From Agapanthus africanus (Eukaryota > Streptophyta > Magnoliopsida > Asparagales > Amaryllidaceae), in assembly GCA_030015575.1 (NCBI GenBank), contig JASDDO010000016.1:456334141-456398140 (forward strand): DNA of 64,000 nucleotides, read 5' to 3'. This document shows, piece after piece, positions 10,246-20,123 of this stretch (its first letter is position 1; each line of letters begins with the position of its first letter). Both the position numbers and the translations under genes were made by a program. The notes below the pieces were generated by a model. The model saw nothing but the letters and a program-made list of their open reading frames with translations. It was not told the origin of the DNA and did no database searches.

Positions 10246-10803
10246 AGCCTAATTGCTCTCTTGTCGGATCTAAACGATCCTGTTAAGTTGATCTTAGTCT
10301 AAAGTAAGACTAACGTATCCGTAACGAACGTTTAAGTCGATCTTAGTCTCAAATGAGACTAACGCATCCTTAAACCCAAACCCCCCAAACCCAAATCTAA
10401 GAAAGATACCGATTTGGACTTGTCCACGCCCTACGGGCGACAATATAACTTAGTCTCAGTATACAATCCACAGGCAACCAAACACAAAACAAACACCCAC
10501 GACACGAAGTAACCATCTGGAGAAGGAGAAAATTGTTACCGCGATACGGTAGCGTAATTAACTGCAGGGGCTTACACCTGCAGGGAAGAGCGTCCCCACA
10601 ATAAAAAACCCCTCAGATGAGGGGGAATCTGACGAAGTCTGCTACATCGGCCACATCCTTATAGACCTTCGATACATGGTGTCATAAATCAACTTGGCAT
10701 CTTCGGAGAGGTAGACAGATAGCACCAATTAGCATCTGCCCCGAGTTTCAGGCAAGACGGACCTACGCGGTCACGTCTCTATGATTCGGAAGGGAATAGA
10801 TTC

Positions 10804-10821
10804 TGGCACGTCCGGTGGGAC
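10804..10821 (+). promoter_or_regulatory. Primer binding site of element B
   Basis: TGGCACGTCCGGTGGGAC lies five bases after the 5' LTR end. It begins with TGG, the complement of tRNA CCA. This type of PBS is common in plant Tat-lineage elements. The exact tRNA is not asserted. Confidence 0.75.
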
Positions 10822-11042
10822 CTTTTCCTCTTTCCACTCCACACTTCGTGTGTCGTGTTCGCGAACGGATCGCGGTTTGCTAATGGTTGCCCATGGGTTT
10901 CGAGGTACTAAGATTTGGCGTTTTGCTTGGTGCAGAAAGCAAAGGATCAATGGCGTTCACCTGCTCAAAGTGTTCCACATGCAACTACAACCTACGTCCT
11001 GCCTCAACTGGGGGTATATCTTATGGGCCCTAGGCGGCTTCC

Positions 11043-13551
11043 ATGTTTACAATGCCGGTGGAACATGTCACTCAAGCCGCCACAGGATTGTTTTTTGGGA
11101 CCATGCACCCGCCAATGAGCTTCACCACTCCTGTGCCAACACCGGAAGCTCCCAAGAAATCGGTCTTTAATTGGCTTACAGCTACTGCGGCCCCTCTCAA
11201 TGGGTCATCCAACTCTAGCTCCTCGGTCTTCCCCAGACTGGGCCAAAATTCCTGTGGGCCCACAATGAAGCTTGCAATCCCAGAGAAGGTTGTTCCCTGA
11301 TCCTGAAGTCGTCAAGGCGGCTTCTCCTACCAAAGGGTCGGTCTTTACAGGATTGATTGTTCTGGCTCCCGCTACGGTTCCTGTCCCTGCTCAGAAGACT
11401 GTTTTCAACCGATTGGATACTTCTTCTCAAAGGACATCAGTCTTTAACAGGCTGACGCCAGCAGCAGCCTCTCATCTGGACAGGGGGCAAGACAAAGCCA
11501 TCCCCATCACCGAACCAACTCCATCAGCTCGACACGCTCGACGTCGCCACTGGCGCTGAGTAAGGAAGGCCGGGGGCAACTCCCCGTCTGGGCTAACGCC
11601 ACCAGCTCTAACGGTGGAAGTTAATGCTGCTGTCCCAACCGGGAACAGTTTTGAGCTGCTGAACAGAATACGCAGGAATTCACCCACTGCCGTACTGAAA
11701 AGATCTCCGCCACCGGTGGAGACTGTCACAGAAATAAAGCCGAAGCAGTCATCTCAACGGCTATCTTCCAAAGTTTTCAAGATCTGGCGACAAGTCCGAG
11801 AGTCGGTGGTGGATCAGGACTATCTCCACCGACAGAAGAAGCTGAAGGCTCAGAAGGAAGAGCACCGTCCTGTCAAAACACAACGGACGACAACCACTTG
11901 GGTGCTTACTGCAACAGCCCCCTCAACTTTGACCGCTCATAAAAGAAGGAGGCCGGAGAAAGTCCCCATACCTGCGGCAAATGTCAAAGGCACTGAGCCC
12001 AACCGCCCTAAGTCTGGGGGCATGGTGGTGCATACCGTCTATATGGCATCCGGGAAAGAGGATAGCCGCGCTTCTACGGGCCACCGAACACTCACCCGAT
12101 CCCTCACCAGTGCTCAAGAACAACAGCAGCAGAAGCTTCAGGAGATGCTGACTGCGATGGCCACACTCACCGGACCAAAAGAAAGCCCGGAAACATCCGC
12201 GGAGCAGCGTCACGAACAAGAAACTGATGCTGACTTCCTTCGCAGAGTCCTCGAAAAGAAGGACAAAGAAGCCGCAGAGCAAGCGACTAACATAAAGCGA
12301 ATGGCACTTCTCTTCCAAGACATGATCGGGATAATGTTACAGCTGGATCCTCCAGCCGAAGACCCTCCGATCATTATTGAAGACGACAAAGGGGAAACGT
12401 CGAATCCTCCTCCGGCTCTTTCAGCAGCCAAAGAAGAAACTATTTCCAAGTCTGCCCTGGATGCTTATATCGCTCAGCAGATATGAGTTCACCAGGCGAA
12501 TGAAGCGGCTGGGCAAATTGTTAGAACTGGGCGACCGTATCCAGGCTGGTATGATCAGATAAAGTACCCGCCGGGCTACACGATCCCCAAATTCCATGTG
12601 TACAAGGGGACAGGCAATCCCCATCAGCACGTCGCTCAGTTCAGGGCCTTGTGCGGTAACACTGGAGGCGATGATAAACTGCTACTTCGCCAGTTCGTCG
12701 GCAGCTTGTCGGAGACAGCGTTCGAATGGTACTCTGAACTCCCGAACGACTATGTCAAGACATTTGCGGAGATTGAGCTGCTATTTACACAGAGATTCAT
12801 AAGCGCTAGTGAACGCACCCCAATAACGGCATTGATCAATGCCAGGGTAAAGCTAGGCGAGACGTGGGTTCAATACGCAATCCGATGGCGGAATCTATGG
12901 TCGAAGTGCGAGCAGCGCATCGAAGAAGCACCAGCGGTGGGCATGTTCGTGGGCACTCTAGACCCTCATGCAACTATTTCACAGTTCATGATGTTTTTCA
13001 AACCGACTACGTTCCAGGCTTTAATCGACAAGCTAGCCCAGATGGACCAGATGGGTCATAGACCATCTCCTCCAAAGACGGACTCTCGAAATGAAAAAGG
13101 GAAAGGAAAAGCAACTTTCGTCGCCAATACTCAACAACAGCCGGGCAACTTAAAGCCAGTTGTTCGCCAAAACAACATACGTCCACGCCCATCCCTCGAG
13201 GAGAGGCTAGGACGCCCTTACTCGTTTCCCCGGGATAAAACGAGGAGACTGTTCAAGCTGGCAGTGCGCAACAGACTCATCGATCTGCCGGATCCAAAAC
13301 GTCTGTTGCAGCCAGGCGATGTCAACAATCCTAATTACTGCCCTTACCACCAAGCAGTAAGCCATCCAGTCGAAGATTGCTTTGTCTTCAAAGGCTGGAT
13401 TGAGGACCAATACCAACAAGGCAAGTTCGCATTATCCGAAAACTGGAAGGTGAACCCACCACAACCTCATGCCCCTAAAAAGGTGGACATGCCGGGGGCA
13501 TCGTGCTCATTCATGGAAAAATCCCCATGGACCGAAAAGTCCGTAAACTAG
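11043..13551 (+). pseudogene. Element B gag (Tat-type), broken
   Basis: The N-terminal part carries repeated SVFNRL/SVFTGL motifs (about 11160-11460) usual in Tat gag. The central capsid domain starts after YPGWYDQIKYPPGYTIPKF and continues with KGTGNPHQHVAQFRALCG, ETAFEWYSELP and LFTQRF (about 12540-12900). Near the end is a zinc-finger-like CPYHQAVSHPVEDC (about 13340). The main frame runs 11272-13551 with in-frame stops at 11559 and 12486. The TGA at 12484-12486 may come from CGA. The N-terminal piece from 11043 is in another frame, so a frameshift lies near 11272-11300. The frame ends directly at 24-bp repeats, and no protease, RT, RNase H or integrase follows. Gag would form the particle shell; this copy cannot do so as it stands. 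Confidence 0.9.
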
Positions 13552-13564
13552 AAATTCGCCTCAA

Positions 13565-13700
13565 ATACGGCAACGATGGACCGAAACATCTTTAAACTAA
13601 CAACGGTCCGAAACGTCCCTAAACTAACGATGGACCGCAATGTCCTAAAACTTGCAACTGACCGAGATGTCTATAAACTACTACGGACCGCAGCATTCTA
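13565..13700 (+). repeat. Diverged 24-bp units directly after gag
   Basis: Repeats of the type cgatggaccgaaacatcttt/aaactaac continue the LTR-type 24-bp unit (GGACCGxAATGTCCTxAAAC) immediately downstream of the gag stop. They mark the junction where pol should begin. Confidence 0.75.
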
Positions 13701-13734
13701 AGGTTGACGTGGTGTAAAAAAAAGAAAAAGAAAA

Positions 13735-13970
13735 AAGAAAACGGTATGTCCATGAGCAAAATGGGCACGGATGAAAACCCGAAAGGGCTCCGTGAGTAAA
13801 AACAGCAGAGCTACCGGCGAGTTTTGTGAAAACCCGAAAGGGCGCAACCTCGTTAAAATAAAGAAAAAAGAGAGGAAAAAAAAGAAAACGGTATGTCCAT
13901 GAGCAAAAAGGGCACGGATGAAAACCCGAAAGGGCTCCGTGAGTAAAAACAGCAGGGCTACCAGCGAGTC
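13735..13970 (+). repeat. Two copies of a ~150-bp repeat (tgagcaaaatgggcacgg type)
   Basis: Copies at about 13735-13875 and 13885-13970 share ggtatgtccatgagcaaaa, gggcacggatgaaaacccg and aaagggctccgtgagtaaa, separated by A-rich linkers. Confidence 0.85.
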
Positions 13971-13975
13971 AAAAG

Positions 13976-14515
13976 ACACTTGCAAGGTCCTCTCGACCCT
14001 GTAAGGAGAAACCACCTGCGTGAGATCCTTACGACTCACAAGGGAGAAACACACTTAGGAATCCCCACGATCCCTAGGGAGAAATTACACTCGCGAGATC
14101 CTCACGACTCGTAAGGAGAACCCTCTTATGGAACCCTCACGGCTCATATGATTCAAAAGTCTTAAGTTACAGGGATCTGAACTTGTTCTTAAGCAGCCCC
14201 CACAACCTCCCATACTGCCCTACAAGCGGCTCAATGCTGACCCTTGTATACAATCCACGGGCGTGAATAAACATTTCCCTAACGAAGTCCCATCCGTGAC
14301 TAGGAATATGTCTACATGGTGAACAACCCTTGTAAATCCTCTCGAATTATAAGGAGAAAATACTCTTTTAAGATCCTTACGACTTATAAGAGAACATACA
14401 CTTAGGGATCCTCACGATTCCTAAGGAGAAAACGCACCTACGTAATCCTCACGACTCGTGGGGAGAAATACCTTCATGAGACCCTTACGGCTCATGAAGT
14501 CAAAAGCCTTAGTCG
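13976..14515 (+). repeat. Degenerate ~40-bp repeats (gatcctcacgactcgtaagg)
   Basis: About ten units of the form GATCC(T/C)(T/C)ACGACTC(G/A)TAAGGAGAAA run from 13976 to 14160 and again from 14335 to 14510, with single-copy sequence between. Related units return at 18490-18680. Confidence 0.8.
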
Positions 14516-14639
14516 ACAGGATCCTAACCCTGTTCGCTAAGCCACCTTTGTTCGACATCGACAGAGGCAAATGATGATTCGCTCCTGGCAATATCCCAGT
14601 TGTAGCGGTGCTGATGCCAAAATCAGTGTCTAATTCCAA

Positions 14640-14880
14640 GCTTGCAGCAAAAAGCCAGTAAGCCACACATGCATACGAAATAGCCGAAATGATGGGGCAA
14701 CTTACAATAAAGTCAGTAAGTAAAAATGTATGCATGCAAAACAGCCGAAATGATTGGGCAACTCGCAATAAAAAGCAGCGAGTGAAAATAAAACAAATAG
14801 CCGAAATGATTGGGCACCGTGAAAAATAGCCGAAATGATTGGGCAATCGCGACTTTCGCGATATAAAACTGAAACGATAG
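14640..14880 (+). repeat. Short repeats around aatagccgaaatgattgggca
   Basis: Four to five copies of ATAGCCGAAATGATTGGGCA (one ATGGGGCA variant), spaced 50-60 bp, with gcagtaag or gcagcgag between. No coding signal. Confidence 0.8.
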
Positions 14881-15317
14881 AGCATCGCGGAAATAAAAAA
14901 AATATAATAAAAAAAATGAATGAATTTTTTTTGCCCTACAGGTGATATCATATCAATCCCTGTATACAATCCAGGGGCGCAAACAAAGAGAAAACTATAT
15001 CATCCCATCAGGCTCCATCAGAAATAGAGCCAAGTCTCGACGGTCACATTCACCTCCCAGAAGACCAACAACGACATTCCTTCTTATGCCAACAAGGCAC
15101 GGAAGCGACACAAAGAAACGGAGCCACGACATAGTCTCTAGTTCCAAATCTTAACGGCAATATCTACAGCCTAAAAATCAGCAACGGTGATCCTCCCTAT
15201 TCCAACAGGACTCGTACGCAACATCAACAAAGCGGAGTGATGGCGAAATCCCAGCTCCACCTCAGCATCCGTCTTGTTACAGCAGACGCAATACCAGCAA
15301 ACGAAGCGAAGACCAAA
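14881..15317. other. Non-coding spacer of element B
   Basis: A-rich sequence, then degenerate fragments of the following 180-bp unit (gcagacgcaataccagcaaacgaagcg near 15285-15310). No gene seen. Confidence 0.6.
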
Positions 15318-16940
15318 TTCTTAGCTTCAGGGTCTTGATGGTAACTCATATAAAACCTGAAAGACTACCGGAGATCATCCCACATGGAGTGGTCACCACC
15401 TCAACGTTCGTCTCGATACAGCAGACAAAATGTCACTACAGCGTCCTTCCTCTAACAGGATTCGGACACGCTAAAGCAAACGAAGCGAAGGCTAAAATTC
15501 CTAGCTTCAGGGTCTTGACGGTAACTCATATAAAACCCGAAAGACTACAGGAGATCATCCCACATAGAGTGGTCACCACCTCGACGTTCGTCTCGATACA
15601 GCAGATAAAATGTCACTACAACGTCCTTCCTCTAACAGGATTCGGACACGCTAAAGCAAACGAAGCGAACGCTAAAATTCCTAGCTTCAGGGTCTTGACG
15701 GTAACTCATATAAAACCCGAAAGACTACCGGAGATCATCCCACATGGAGTGGTCACCACCTCGACATTCGTCTCGATACAGCAGACAAAATGTCACTACA
15801 GCGTTCTTCCTCCAACAGGATTCGGACACGCTAAAGCAAACGAAGCGAAGGCTAAAATTCCTAGCTTCAGGGTCTTGACGGTAACTCATATAAAACCCGA
15901 AAGACTACCGGAGATCATCCCACATGGAGTGGTCACCACCTCGACGTTCGTCTCGATACAGCAGACAAAATGTCACTACAGCGTTCTTCCTCCAACAGGA
16001 TTCGGACACGCTAAAGCAAACGAAGCGAAGGCTAAAATTCCTAGCTTCGGGATCTTGACTGTAACTCATATAAAACCCGAAAGACTACCGGAGATCATCC
16101 TACATGGAGTGGTCACCACCTCAACGTTCGTCACGATACAGCAGACAAAATGTCACTACAACGTTCTTCCTCCAACAGGATTCGGACACGCTAAAGCAAA
16201 CGAAGCGAAGGCTAAATTCCTAGCTTCAGGATCTTGACGGTAACTCATATAAAACCCGAAAGACTACCGGAGATCATCCCACATGGAGTGGTCACCACCT
16301 CGACGTTCGTCTCGATACAGCAGAAAAAATTTCACTACAACGTCCTTCTTCTAACAGGATTCGGACACGCTAAAGAAAACGAAGCGAAAGCTAAAATTCC
16401 TAGCTTCAAGGTCTTGACGGTAACTCATATAAAACCGGAAAGACTACCGGAGATCATCCCACATGGAGTGGTTACCACCTCGACGTTCGTTTTGATACAG
16501 CAGACAAAATGTCACTACAGCGTTCTTCCTCCAACAGGATTCGGACACGCTAAAGCAAACAAAGCGAAGGCTAAAATTCCTAGCTTCAGGGTCTTGACGG
16601 TAACTCATATAAAACTCGAAAGACTACCGGAGATCATCCCACATGGAGTGATCACCACCTCGACGTTCGTCTCGATACAGCAGAAAAAATGTCACTACAG
16701 CGTTCTTCCTCCAACAGGATTCGGACACGCTAAAGCAAACGAAGCGAAGGCTAAATTCCTAGCTTCAGGGTCTTGACAGTAACTCATATAAAACCTGAAA
16801 GACTACCGGCGATCATCCCACATAGAATGGTCACCACCTCGACGTTCGTCTCGATACAGCAGACGAGATGTCACCACAGCGTTCTTCCTCCGGCAGGTTT
16901 CGGATGCGACAATCAAATAACGGAGCCATAGCAAAATCCC
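15318..16940 (+). repeat. 180-bp tandem array (about 8.5 units)
   Basis: Each unit reads from tagcttcagggtcttgacgg through gagtggtcaccacctcgacg to ggattcggacacgctaaagc. The period is 180 bp. Two units (ending near 16216 and 16755) are 179 bp, with one A missing in GCTAAAATTCC. Because 180 is a multiple of three, five units stay open (300 codons) and then three after the frameshift. No family resemblance is visible in the translation and codon position is not protected, so this is best read as a non-coding satellite-like array. Tandem arrays in the non-coding internal part are well known in Tat-lineage elements and can seed satellites. Confidence 0.93.
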
Positions 16941-17754
16941 TAGTTCCAAATCTCGAGGGTTCATCAATAACCTAGAGACAACCGCAACATTCGTCTCGAT
17001 ACAGCAGACGCAATACCAGCAAACGAAGCATAGGCCAAATTCCTAGCTTCAGGGTCTTGACGGAAACTCATATAAAACCTGAAAGACTATAGGAGATCAT
17101 CCCACACCAGCGTGGAGTGGTTATGACTCATCGGGGCTCCCCAAACCGAGCCTAACCTCAAGTAAAAAGCAGCATGGCAAAATTCCTAACGCTTGCTCTT
17201 CCGACGGTCAAACTGCCTAGGAAGATTGCTTGAAGACGTCTTGTCCAGCCCCCGAACGGATCAGAGACACGACAGTCACAAGGCTGCTCGAACAGCAGGA
17301 TTGCTTGTCGAAGAATACATCAGCCAACACGACAGTACGACGGGCAAAACCTTAGTACCACAGACCCTAACGGACCTCTGTCGTAAAGAGCAAAGGTTAA
17401 CTGTAACGTTAGGACATTCTTGCGAGAACTCCTCGATTCGTCTCAACCTCAGGGAGATCAGCGTCCTTGACAAGAGCATCTTGATTCGCGTCGACCCGCA
17501 GAGAAATCAGTGTACGACATCAGCAAAACGGAGCCATGGAAAAGTCCATGTTCCAAATCTCGACGGTTCTCAGACAGGTTGGAGATCATCTCAACATTCG
17601 TCTCATTACAATAGACACAACATCAAGCAAAATGGAACACCGGCAACTCCTAGTTCCATAACTCGGCGGTGTACAGATGACCGAGAGTCAAACCCTGACT
17701 CCGTGAAATGTGGATAAAGTCAACCCTTCCTGGTCACGTAGAACGCGGATTATA
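16941..17754. other. Decayed flank of the 180-bp array
   Basis: Contains partial, diverged copies of the 180-bp unit (about 16985-17110: gtctcgatacagcagacgca, tagcttcagggtcttgacgg). After that come looser relatives (cgattcgtctcaacctcagg, ctcaacattcgtctcattac) up to 17650. The open frame at 17193 shows no family features and is not called. Confidence 0.6.
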
Positions 17755-18012
17755 TTACTCCTGAACCCGTGTGAAGCATCCAGAGCGGAGCCTGGTCCTC
17801 GCCGAACACGGCAGTGAACCCGTGGGAAGCATCCAGAGCAAAAATTCCTGGTCATGTGGAACGCGGATTATGTCACTCCTGACCCCGTGGAAAACGTCCA
17901 GAGCGGAGCCTGGTCCTCGCCGAACACGGCGGTGAACCCGTGTGAAGCATCCAGAGCGGAGCCTGGTCTTCGTCGAACACGGCAGTGAACCCGTGGGAAG
18001 TACCCAGAGCAA
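17755..18012 (+). repeat. ~62-bp repeats (gcatccagagcggagcctgg)
   Basis: Four to five alternating copies of gaacccgtgtgaagcatcca, gagcggagcctggtcctcgc and cgaacacggcagtgaacccg. One more copy returns at 18392-18465. Confidence 0.85.
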
Positions 18013-18025
18013 AAAAAATAAAAAA

Positions 18026-18386
18026 TTTGGACTGTGATGTCCTTAAACTCACAGACTATGATGTCCTTAACCTCGACCGTGATGTCTTAAAACTAACATT
18101 GGACTGTGAGGTCCTTAAACTCATGGACTGTGATATCCTTAACCTCGACTGTAATGTCTTTAAACTAATATCGGACTGTGGGGTCCTTAAACCCATGGAC
18201 TATGATGTCCTTAACCTAGACCGTGATGTCTTAAAACTAACATTGGACTGTGAGGTACTTAAACTCATGGACTATGATGTCTTTAACCTCGACCGTGATG
18301 TCTTAAAACTAACAACGGACCATAGAGTCTTTAAATCCACGAACTATGATGTCCTTAATCTCGACCGCGATGTCTTTAAACTATGG
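18026..18386 (+). repeat. 72-bp/24-bp array inside element B, same unit as the LTR
   Basis: About five 72-bp units with the ggactgtgatgtccttaaac and cgaccgtgatgtcttaaaac subunits. It is nearly the LTR array, placed 7.8 kb into the element, so an LTR segment was copied inside or the internal array seeded the LTR. Confidence 0.9.
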
Positions 18387-18918
18387 TATCCTGGAAAACG
18401 TCCAGAGCGGAGCCTGGTCCTCGCAGAACATGGCAGTGAACCCGTGAGAAGCATCCAGAGCAACCCCTGACTCCGTGAAATGCGGATAAGGGAAACTTCA
18501 CCCATCACTTGCGGGTCCTCATGACTCGTAAGGGAGTAAATTCTCTTGTGAGATCCTTACGACTTTCAAGGGAAAAACACACTTAGGAATCCTTACGATT
18601 CTTAAGGAGAAATTACACCTACGGGATCCTCTCGACCGGTAGGGAGAAAATTCTTTATGAGACCCTCACGGCTCATAAAGTTGAAAAGTCTTAGGAAACA
18701 GGTCTTAACCCTGAATCCTAAGCCATCGTTGTCCTGCAAAGAGATCAAGATAGACTATCTACAGAATACATTCAATGAAAAGGGAGACACCATGGTGAAG
18801 AAAAATATGTATTTTATTCACGAATCAAAATGGATACAGAGTACAATTTGTGGAAGAACAAAAAATAATGTACTCTTATTCAGACAAAGGAAAAATAAAA
18901 AAATGTATATACAAGTTT
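18387..18918. other. Repeat remnants and A-rich spacer
   Basis: One ~62-bp repeat copy (18392-18465) and four gatccttacgacttnnaagg units (18500-18670). Then A-rich single-copy sequence without a convincing gene up to the antisense unit. Confidence 0.6.
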
Positions 18919-19340
18919 TCAGGTCGGCGGGTGATTTAGCAGATTGGTCAGCTCATCCCTCTTTCGCTGGACCTCGCCTTCGTGATTCAATATCGCCAAA
19001 AGATGGGCCTCCGTCTGAGCCTGCTGGGCTTGATATGAGGCAAGCCGACCTTCGAGCTCCTTCTCGGTAGCCTCGTGGGTCTCAACCCTTTCACGAGTGA
19101 ACACGGCGGCTTTCTCGATAGCCACCACCTCCTTGATGGCCTCTTGAAGTACTCGCCAGAGTTCATACGCTTTGCTGGTTTTGACTGTAAGGTTGTCTTG
19201 AAGCTCTATCAGCGCTTTCAAAGCCAGCTCCCTCTCCGAGAATTTGCGGCCGTGCCTCTTCTCGCACGACACCATGTTTGCCGCGCACCGCTCAATCAGC
19301 CCCCACAAGCTCGCCCTTGCAGCTACAACCTCTGAGGGAA
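18919..19340 (-). pseudogene. Antisense unit of B: terminal coding part, coiled-coil
   Basis: About 137 codons, Glu/Lys/Ala/Gln-rich with heptad character (for example KAYELWRVLQEAIKEVVAIE, then RVETHEATEKELEGRLASYQ), ending in NHPPT and a stop. That predicts a coiled coil. The frame extends upstream to 19614, but that extra sequence is hydrophobic and intron-like. A good plant 3' splice site (TTCCCTCAG, about 19345) lies where the coding look begins. I do not recognise the protein. It belongs with the antisense parts at 19677-20123, 30492-30637 and 31115-31610. Confidence 0.6.
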
Positions 19341-19676
19341 GGCGTGTAGATTCAAGAATATGCAAGCAAAACTCTGTTTCAACGACGATACTTAATCCAG
19401 AATAAACACAAACCACTTGATATGGGAAGCAACAAGGAAAGCCCAGGATACATATCCCATCAAGCATACATGTGAAACTGTATAAACAGAAATGAGATAA
19501 AAAAGAATGCGCATACAACATAACGATGATGCTCGCAATTAAAGAGAATTTCCATGGAAAAATATGAAGCTCATTTACGCAAATAAGACGCACATACGAG
19601 TACCCGGCAAACATGAAAATTCAACAGAAAAGCATACAACAGCCAATGATAAAAGGAGTACATCGATTTAAGTATA

Positions 19677-20123
19677 CTACACTGCCGGGAAAAGGTCACC
19701 AAACAAAGGATCAGTGGCACAAGGGTTAACAAAACAAAACGAAAAATTTTCTAACTCCCTTTCTGCCTTCTCCAACACATCGAAACAACGATTCTCACGA
19801 GAAGTGGCTCCCCACCGATTAGCGCCGTGTTCATCCGCAAAGGCAAACATAATAGCCCGTCAGGCTCTTATCTAGCTCAACAGACGGACCGAGCAGTCTT
19901 TCAGGGCCTGAGTAATCAGGCACGCCTCATAGAAACACTCAAGCTTGTCTTCAACCGCATCAAGGATCGCCAGGGTCATCTCTGCTGGGTGAGGCGGGAT
20001 GTCAGCGAGCACGGCAGCGAGAATCATCCGGAGCCAAATGGATCCCATTGGAAGAGGGGACCCCCTACGGATCAGGAGTTTATATGTCGCCGAGTCACAT
20101 TTGTCGTCGGTGAGAAGAGGATC
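19677..20123 (-). pseudogene. Antisense unit of B: middle coding part, cut by element C
   Basis: Reading minus from 20123, the frame encodes LLTDDKCDSATYKLLI, MGSIWLRMILAAVLADIPPH, EMTLAILDAVEDKLECFYEA and, further on, FADEHGANRWGATSRENRCF. It runs to a stop at 19677-19679 with two internal stops (TAG and TGA near 19865-19880), both explicable by C-to-T changes. The left edge of C splits it: with one GGATC copy counted, the frame continues exactly from 30497. Composition is protein-like with no repeats. Function unknown. Confidence 0.6.
20119..20123. repeat. Target-site duplication of element C (left)
   Basis: GGATC, repeated exactly at 30492-30496 after the 3' LTR. Confidence 0.97.

Larger units (their letters stand above)
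7035..10798 (+). mobile_element. Element B: 5' LTR (Tat-type gypsy, ~3.76 kb)
   Basis: It starts TGTTTCCTGATT and ends near AAGGGAATA (the 3' LTR ends GGGGAACA), so its terminal dinucleotide has mutated. It aligns with 32352-35836. The length difference is mostly the number of 72-bp units near the 3' end. The LTR is filled with short palindromes: CCTGATT..AATCAGG, ACCTCAATGAGGT, many CACGTG pairs, GAATTTAATTC types, AGTGTTTAACACT, CTGCAGG..CCTGCAG and CCCCTCA..TGAGGGG. A TATA box lies at 7842. No protein-coding claim is made; the 244-codon frame at 9400 is a by-product of repeats whose period is a multiple of three. Confidence 0.93.

Noticed and set aside
10781..11170. 129-codon frame after the B PBS
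   Set aside because: Overlaps the PBS and the N-terminal gag region in another frame; gag motifs (SVFNRL) are in the frames starting 11043 and 11272.
14421..14969. 182-codon minus-strand frame with membrane-like residues
   Set aside because: Covers short tandem repeats and AT-rich spacer; no conserved feature and no partner elsewhere in the element.
15335..16776. 300- and 180-codon frames over the 180-bp array
   Set aside because: Repeat by-product. Units differ at all codon positions, two units have a one-base deletion, and no protein family is recognisable.
17193..17717. 174-codon plus-strand frame in B
   Set aside because: Lies on decayed 180-bp repeat sequence, no recognisable domain, and no relation to gag or the antisense unit.
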